Source: Dolomedes plantarius
Lineage: Eukaryota > Arthropoda > Arachnida > Araneae > Dolomedidae
Direction of reading: 5' to 3'
DNA: 64,000 nt
Assembly: GCA_907164885.2 (NCBI GenBank)
Contig: OU015501.1
Coordinates: 62,384,693 to 62,448,692, forward strand
Shown piece after piece: positions 59,513-64,000 of the stretch; positions within the stretch are counted from its first letter, which is position 1, and every line of letters begins with the position of its first letter. Below the pieces are notes generated by a model, which made no database searches, was not told the DNA's origin, and worked only from the letters and a program-made list of their open reading frames with translations. A program made the translations under genes and the position numbers.

Positions 59513-59586
59513 AATATAAATGACAACATGCAGAACTTTCATTGAAATTTTATACAGAAAATGAAAAAATGAAGTTAATTAAGGGC

Positions 59587-60062
59587 AGTCGATTTTATTT
59601 TTTTAAATTTTTTGTCGCCCAAGCCGAACGCGTATTTTTGGAACGGGAAAGTCCGAAAAGTCCCCAAAATATACATTTTTTAAACTGTACGACCACCATA
59701 AAGCACAAAAACACACAAATACAAAAAATGAAAGCTGATAAATAATGAGAAATTTATTGTGTGTGGGGGGGCTGCCGCCCCCCCAACCCCCCGCTAAAAA
59801 AAAAGGTCGGTATATTACAAATAATTCATTTAAATAGTCGATTTTATTTTTTTAAATTTTTGTCGCCCAAGCAGAACGCGTGTTTTTGGAACGGGACAGT
59901 CCGAAAAGTCCCAAAATTACGCATTTTTAAAACTATACAACCACAGAAAAAGCACAAAAATACACAAATGCAAAAAATGATGAGAAATTTGTTATGTGTG
60001 GGGGGGCTGCCGCCCCCCCAACCCCCCGCTAAAAAAGTCAGTATATTGCAAATAATTCATTT
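59587..60062. repeat. Two tandem ~250-bp units with GC palindrome
   Basis: AGTCGATTTTATTTTTTTAA recurs at 59837. Each unit ends in GGGGGGGCTGCCGCCCCCCC, itself a hairpin. Sequences on either side (about 59510-59550 and 60108-60148) are inverted to each other. Confidence 0.88.
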
Positions 60063-60952
60063 AAACAAATATAAAATACATATTGGTTAAATATATCAGC
60101 AAGTAAAAAAAATGAAAGTTCTGCTTGTTGTCATTTATATTATTTCATGTTAAAATTTAAAAAAAAAACCACTTACCGGTTATTTACTTTCGGTATAGCT
60201 TCTTTTACGTTTTGTTGATTTTTCGGTGTTTTTCGATACACCCAATTCGTCTGTAATCCAAGAACACGGTGTTTTTTTTTACCCATAAATAAGTTAATTT
60301 TAAAACCATAATTAAATCTAATTTACTCGCTTCGAACCGGGAACCACATCTAATGGACTTTTAGTTATAGTCATTTGCAAATTTAACTCAACATAAATAC
60401 AATAATCTATAAAAGTTCTCTTACCCGCATTTTGTAATCCAAATCAACCCTCCCATTCGTAAAAGAAGCCATACCTCGCAAATAAAAGTACATCCGAACG
60501 CTGGAACTGCAATCCCGAAAAGAACGGTTTAATTTTTTGAAACAGGCGCGTTATATAAAATCCAGATAACCCTCGTTTACAAGTAAATCACAAGCTCTGA
60601 TTGGCTGCTAATTATTCAAATCGGAAGCTATACTAAACGGAACTCTACTATCGGAAGCTTTAACTTAAAAGTATTTAACAACACAAACCACATTTGGCAT
60701 TTTATCGTCAACTTGGCAAAAATCTAAAAAACATCGCCAAAAAAATATCGCCATCTTATTGAAATCGAGAGCAATAAATGGTTACCTTAAAAGCATTTAA
60801 CAAACACAAACCACATTTGGCGTTTCATCGTCAAATTGGCAAAAATCTAAAAAATCTAAAAAACTTATCGCCAAGCTGCGGCACCGTGTATTGGGAATGA
60901 GCCAAACTTTCTATTACCATTCACATTCCAATCATTAAAATATTTTCTATTT

Positions 60953-61441
60953 TCATATACATTTTTGTTTACCTTTTGTAAAATTACGCATATTATTACT
61001 TTTAAAATACCTTTTACCATTATACATGTTATTACAATAATTTCCAAATTTTTCTCTTTGAACATTCAATGCATATGGATTAACAAAATTATTATCATTA
61101 CAGAGTATTATTTCTTTATTAAATTGGAATACTTTTAAATTTCTTAAATCAATATCTAATTTAAATAATCTCATATGTTCTAAGCTTAATAATAAATATG
61201 GTAATTCACTCTTAATTATTAAAATTTCAATTTCTCTAATTACATTGCCAATTGCAACATTTGTTTTTATTAAATTTGTAACAGTTACTTGACCCTCAGT
61301 CTGATTTAAAATTATACTATCTAAGTTTAATTTTTTAAAGTTCTTTATAGATTTAAATAATGCTTCTGACATTAAGGTAACTGTTGAGCCTGTATCCAAG
61401 AGGCAATGAAAATGGGTATCACTCACCCGAGCAGGAACCAC
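60953..61441 (-). pseudogene. Ty3/Gypsy aspartic protease region
   Basis: This frame has the retropepsin motif (LLDTGSTVTLMSEALF) near its N-terminus, then a conserved-looking hydrophobic block (LPYLLLSLEHMRLF). The reading is open for 162 codons. It continues neither to gag nor to the polymerase without shifts, and the downstream side is cut by the foldback element. Confidence 0.85.
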
Positions 61442-61444
61442 GAG

Positions 61445-62414
61445 TCATTTGTTTTCTCTGTTGGCGTAGTTTGTATTTTGGTATCCTCTGTTGAAAGTCC
61501 CTCTATTTTGATACCCTTGGTTGTAATCGCGTCTCTTGTTCCACATGATTTGGAGGTGGTCTGTGTTGATAATTGTATCTTTCCTGATATCTGGGTTGCT
61601 CGCTGTTATGCCATCTGTGTCTGTCATCCGTGTCAGTCCAGCGGCGCATAGTTTCGTTATCGCCGGAACTATGATTCCTCGCGGGGTAACTGTTTCTTCC
61701 TTCCGTAATGTTACGTTGTCTTGAACTGGTCTCTGGCAGGTGAATCTTTTTGGCCTTTTCCAGCCAGTCGAACGGATTTTTGATGTCCTGCAGCTAAAGT
61801 AATGTTCTCATGTGATGCGGCGAGTCTAGTGTGAGAATCTCCCCCAATTCTATATCGTCTTTTTGGAGTGTTTTTCCCAATTCGAGTTTTTCTTTAAAAT
61901 ATTTGAAGAGATCACCATTCTCCTGTAATTGTAGCTCTCGAAATTGTATATGCAATTGTTCTCTACTCTTTGAAAAAATCGATATTAACTGTTTTTTTAT
62001 TACTGCGTAATCTTATTTATATAACTCTGTTGATATTACGATTTCTTGAATTTCTTGACTGACATAGCACATTAAATCGTCTTTTTTCCATTTCTCATTT
62101 AATTCAAATGTGGCGCAACGCTCCTCAAACAAATTGAACCATTGAAATATATTTTTGATGCTGCTGTTGTCAAATTTCGGTATCGCTAATATTATATCAG
62201 TCCTGTTTCTTTCCAGAAATTGCCCTCTCAATCTTGTTTCTTTTGGAATACTCTCTGCACAAACTTTTTCCCTTTTCTCGTCGTTTTCATCTCCTTCGTT
62301 TACGGTTTCATTTTGATTCTTTTTTTCTTCATCGTGAGCCATATTATGGTTAATTAAACTATCATCTAGATGTAGTTTCGTTTCTAAGTCTTTTTCTTCT
62401 GTTTTCGATGCCAT
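61445..62414 (-). pseudogene. Ty3/Gypsy gag
   Basis: From ATG 62414 (MASKTEEKDLETK) the frame is open for 133 codons to a TAA at 62013. It holds a charged N-terminus and a capsid-like block (NIFQWFNLFEERCATFELNE). Further gag-like sequence follows in other frames to about 61445, with Arg, Gln and Asn-rich parts. I see no zinc knuckle. It encoded the structural protein. Confidence 0.75.
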
Positions 62415-62550
62415 TTTATGTCTCTGTAAGTTTTTATATACAAAAGTCACTTGATTATTCCGTTGAAATTTTTTTTATTGCAAAGCTTCGCACCTTTGTA
62501 CTATCCAAAGATTTTTTTGGGTCCCCGGCGTTCGAAGCACTGTCGACTCT

Positions 62551-62928
62551 TGTCGAGCGTAGTTCTACGCCCGCTCACTAATTTAGTACTTGCAGTCTTC
62601 TTAAGTACAGTTCGTGGCGCTGAAGTGAGGCAGATGCAATCATTAACACATACTATGGTCCAAAAACAACGTAAGTTTATTTCTTCCAAGCTCATGAAAA
62701 ACCATTTCTCCTACGGTCGTCTCTCAACAGTTCGCCATTTTGCAAAACCCGTGGACCCGGCTAGCGCACGTCCATCATCAACGAAAAACTCCCGCGCTCT
62801 GCAAATTTCCCGGTCAACTCCGCACGTGCACTTCCTGGCACATGCGCAGAGCCCAAACTAGAATCTTCTCGAAGGTCTCTTCGCGAACAAATCCTGTACC
62901 TGATCTAAAAATAATTCCCTCTCCGCGA
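62551..62928 (-). repeat. Ty3/Gypsy 5' LTR
   Basis: The partner of 49964-50340, with nearly the same length and few differences. The inner flank towards gag contains CCCGGCGTTCGAAGC, which may include the tRNA primer site, but I cannot name the tRNA. Confidence 0.8.
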
Positions 62929-63828
62929 AATTTGAACCCTCCTCCTCCCCTGTACGCAGTTCAGTTATTCACGATTTTGGATGCTCGGTCGTAGACCAGG
63001 CAGCAACTATAACACACTAAATGTAAAATAAACGAGAGAGGGATGACAAAAAATAAAAAAAAAAGTTATTCATAACATACGATCATTTGATTGGGCCATA
63101 TCTTCTGCCAAGGCGCCTGGACGGCGGAACGTATCTGGTATTCCTGCAAGAGGTGCTTCCAGTTCTCCTGCAAAGTGTTCCAGCCAACATAAAGGCTCGT
63201 ATGTGGTTCCAACATGATGGAGCGCCTGCACATTTCAGCGCAAATGTGAGAAGTGCATTGGATACAGCATATCCAGGGCGATGAATTGGACGGGGTTGTC
63301 CGGTAAATTGGCCGGCACGCTCGCCTGACCTCTCCTGTCTAGACTTCTTCCTCTGGGGCCATATGAAGAGTCTTGTTTACGCAAGCCCTGTCGACTAAAA
63401 CGAGGAACTGGTTGCGAGAATTGCCGTCGTAGCAGGCGATAACCCGGAGATGCCCGGGGTATTTGCTAATGTTCGAAAGTCCCCCCCGCCGGCGGTGTGA
63501 GGCCTGCATCCTTTCTGGTGGACGCTCTTTCGAGCAGTTTTTGTGATTCCACAAGAAAATCATGCGTGTACCATTTTCTATGTGTCATCATTCATTCAAC
63601 CTTCATTCATGCGCACGACGTGCGTACATCAAATTTTTTTATTTTTATTTCGAGAGGAGAAATTGCTCATGTCTAGTATTATGAATAATTTTTTTAATTT
63701 TGGCATCCCTCTCTAGTTTATTTTACGTCTAGGAGGTAGTAATTGCTGCCTGGTCTACGACACAAAGTCCTACGACACCAAGATCGGAATAACTGAACTC
63801 TGTTCAGGAGGAGGGAGTTTCAAATTTC
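62927..63828 (+). mobile_element. Tc1/mariner-type derivative with ~120-bp inverted ends
   Basis: The left part 62927-63045 and right part 63700-63828 are inverted repeats with small gaps. They share GAAATTTGAA at the tips, GTTCAGTTATT inside, then GTCGTAGACCAGGCAGCAA. Such long ends are unusual for Tc1/mariner. The element starts at the very edge of the gypsy LTR. The target duplication is unclear. Confidence 0.75.
63080..63560 (+). pseudogene. Transposase C-terminal half, broken
   Basis: It reads IGPYLLPRRLDGGTYLVFLQ then MWFQHDGAPAHFSANVRSAL, with the second catalytic Asp. After a frame change it reads SPDLSCLDFFLWGHMKSLVY, with the third. The N-terminal half, with the first Asp and DNA-binding region, is missing. 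I place it in the Tc1/mariner superfamily by these motifs. It is inactive. Confidence 0.75.
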
Positions 63829-64000
63829 AACTCCTGAACACAATTCCGTTTGCGCTACTTAACCACCCCCAACGAATCAGATTTTCAGCTCAAAATTTAA
63901 GTTTAAGGCTAAGCTTTTGAAAGCATTTAATGTGATAAAAAAAATAACGGTAAAAAATAGTTGTTCTTAACTCCAAAGTCTAAAGCGCCCTCTACCGACA
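63829..64000. other. No recognisable gene
   Basis: AT-rich end of the window with no supported feature. Confidence 0.4.

Larger units (their letters stand above)
59391..60898. mobile_element. 1.5-kb non-autonomous foldback element in gypsy
   Basis: The ends ATTCCCAATATACGGTGCC and GGCACCGTGTATTGGGAAT are inverted repeats with one mismatch. No transposase is present. Inside are a near-perfect palindrome (59416-59512), two 250-bp direct repeats and a later 115-bp direct repeat. It separates the gypsy protease from the reverse transcriptase. I could not settle a target duplication or a superfamily. Confidence 0.8.
49964..62928 (-). mobile_element. Ty3/Gypsy LTR retrotransposon with nested insertions
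   Basis: Direct repeats of 377 and 378 bp (49964-50340 and 62551-62928) bound gag, protease, reverse transcriptase, RNase H and integrase genes in Ty3/Gypsy order on the minus strand. A purine run (GAAAGGGAG on the minus strand) sits beside the left LTR, as a polypurine tract would. A hAT at 50740-54673 and a foldback element at 59391-60898 interrupt it. No target duplication could be seen, because the left flank is (TA)n and the right abuts another element. Confidence 0.8.

Overview
This window looks like non-coding and intronic DNA of a metazoan, most likely an arthropod and possibly a spider or other arachnid. It is AT-rich and full of (TA)n and (CA)n microsatellites. It carries eukaryotic-type splice signals and many DNA transposons of the Tc1/mariner and hAT groups, plus BEL/Pao, Ty3/Gypsy and Penelope-like retroelements. 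I see no bacterial gene, operon, rRNA gene or CRISPR array. The arachnid guess rests only on the general look of the transposon families.

Layout. 0-10 kb: a decayed hAT piece, a 5'-truncated DD41D mariner copy, a Penelope-like reverse transcriptase broken by one frameshift, hairpins and two GC-rich blocks. 9.7-18.6 kb: an internally deleted mariner, a 550-bp tandem duplication, a hAT derivative with a retroposon inside it, and a Tc1 element whose transposase has one stop codon. 20.6-28.1 kb: a second DD41D element, two copies of a ~0.75-kb retroposon facing each other across a (TA)n tract, a DD37D mariner with an uninterrupted 342-residue transposase, and a short hAT derivative. 29.6-36 kb: Tc1 pseudogenes and repeated blocks. 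35.8-43.9 kb: a three-level nest, with a Tc1 inside a BEL/Pao element inside another Tc1. 44-50 kb: further repeat blocks, a retroposon copy, a DUF7869-like fragment and a Tc1. 50-62.9 kb: a Ty3/Gypsy element carrying a ~3.9-kb hAT and a 1.5-kb foldback insertion. 62.9-63.8 kb: a transposon derivative with long inverted ends.

Running through this on the plus strand, from about 7 to 45 kb, is a series of very short candidate exons of 8-60 nt. Most lie between good acceptor and donor sites, are open in one shared phase (1 to 1) and have lengths divisible by three. Where the phase changes, tiny exons (20, 10, 8 and 49 nt) switch it out and back, so the series stays in frame and no junction codon is a stop. 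The encoded peptides are rich in Ser, Asp and Glu. Two exons lie in a tandem 550-bp duplication and two others in a dispersed triplication whose length differences are 3 or 6 nt. I infer a micro-exon gene with transposon-filled introns. No transcript evidence is available here and its function is unknown.

Apart from the DD37D transposase, nearly every protein-coding remnant is a transposon pseudogene. The main value of the window is its nesting order of insertions and the candidate micro-exon gene.
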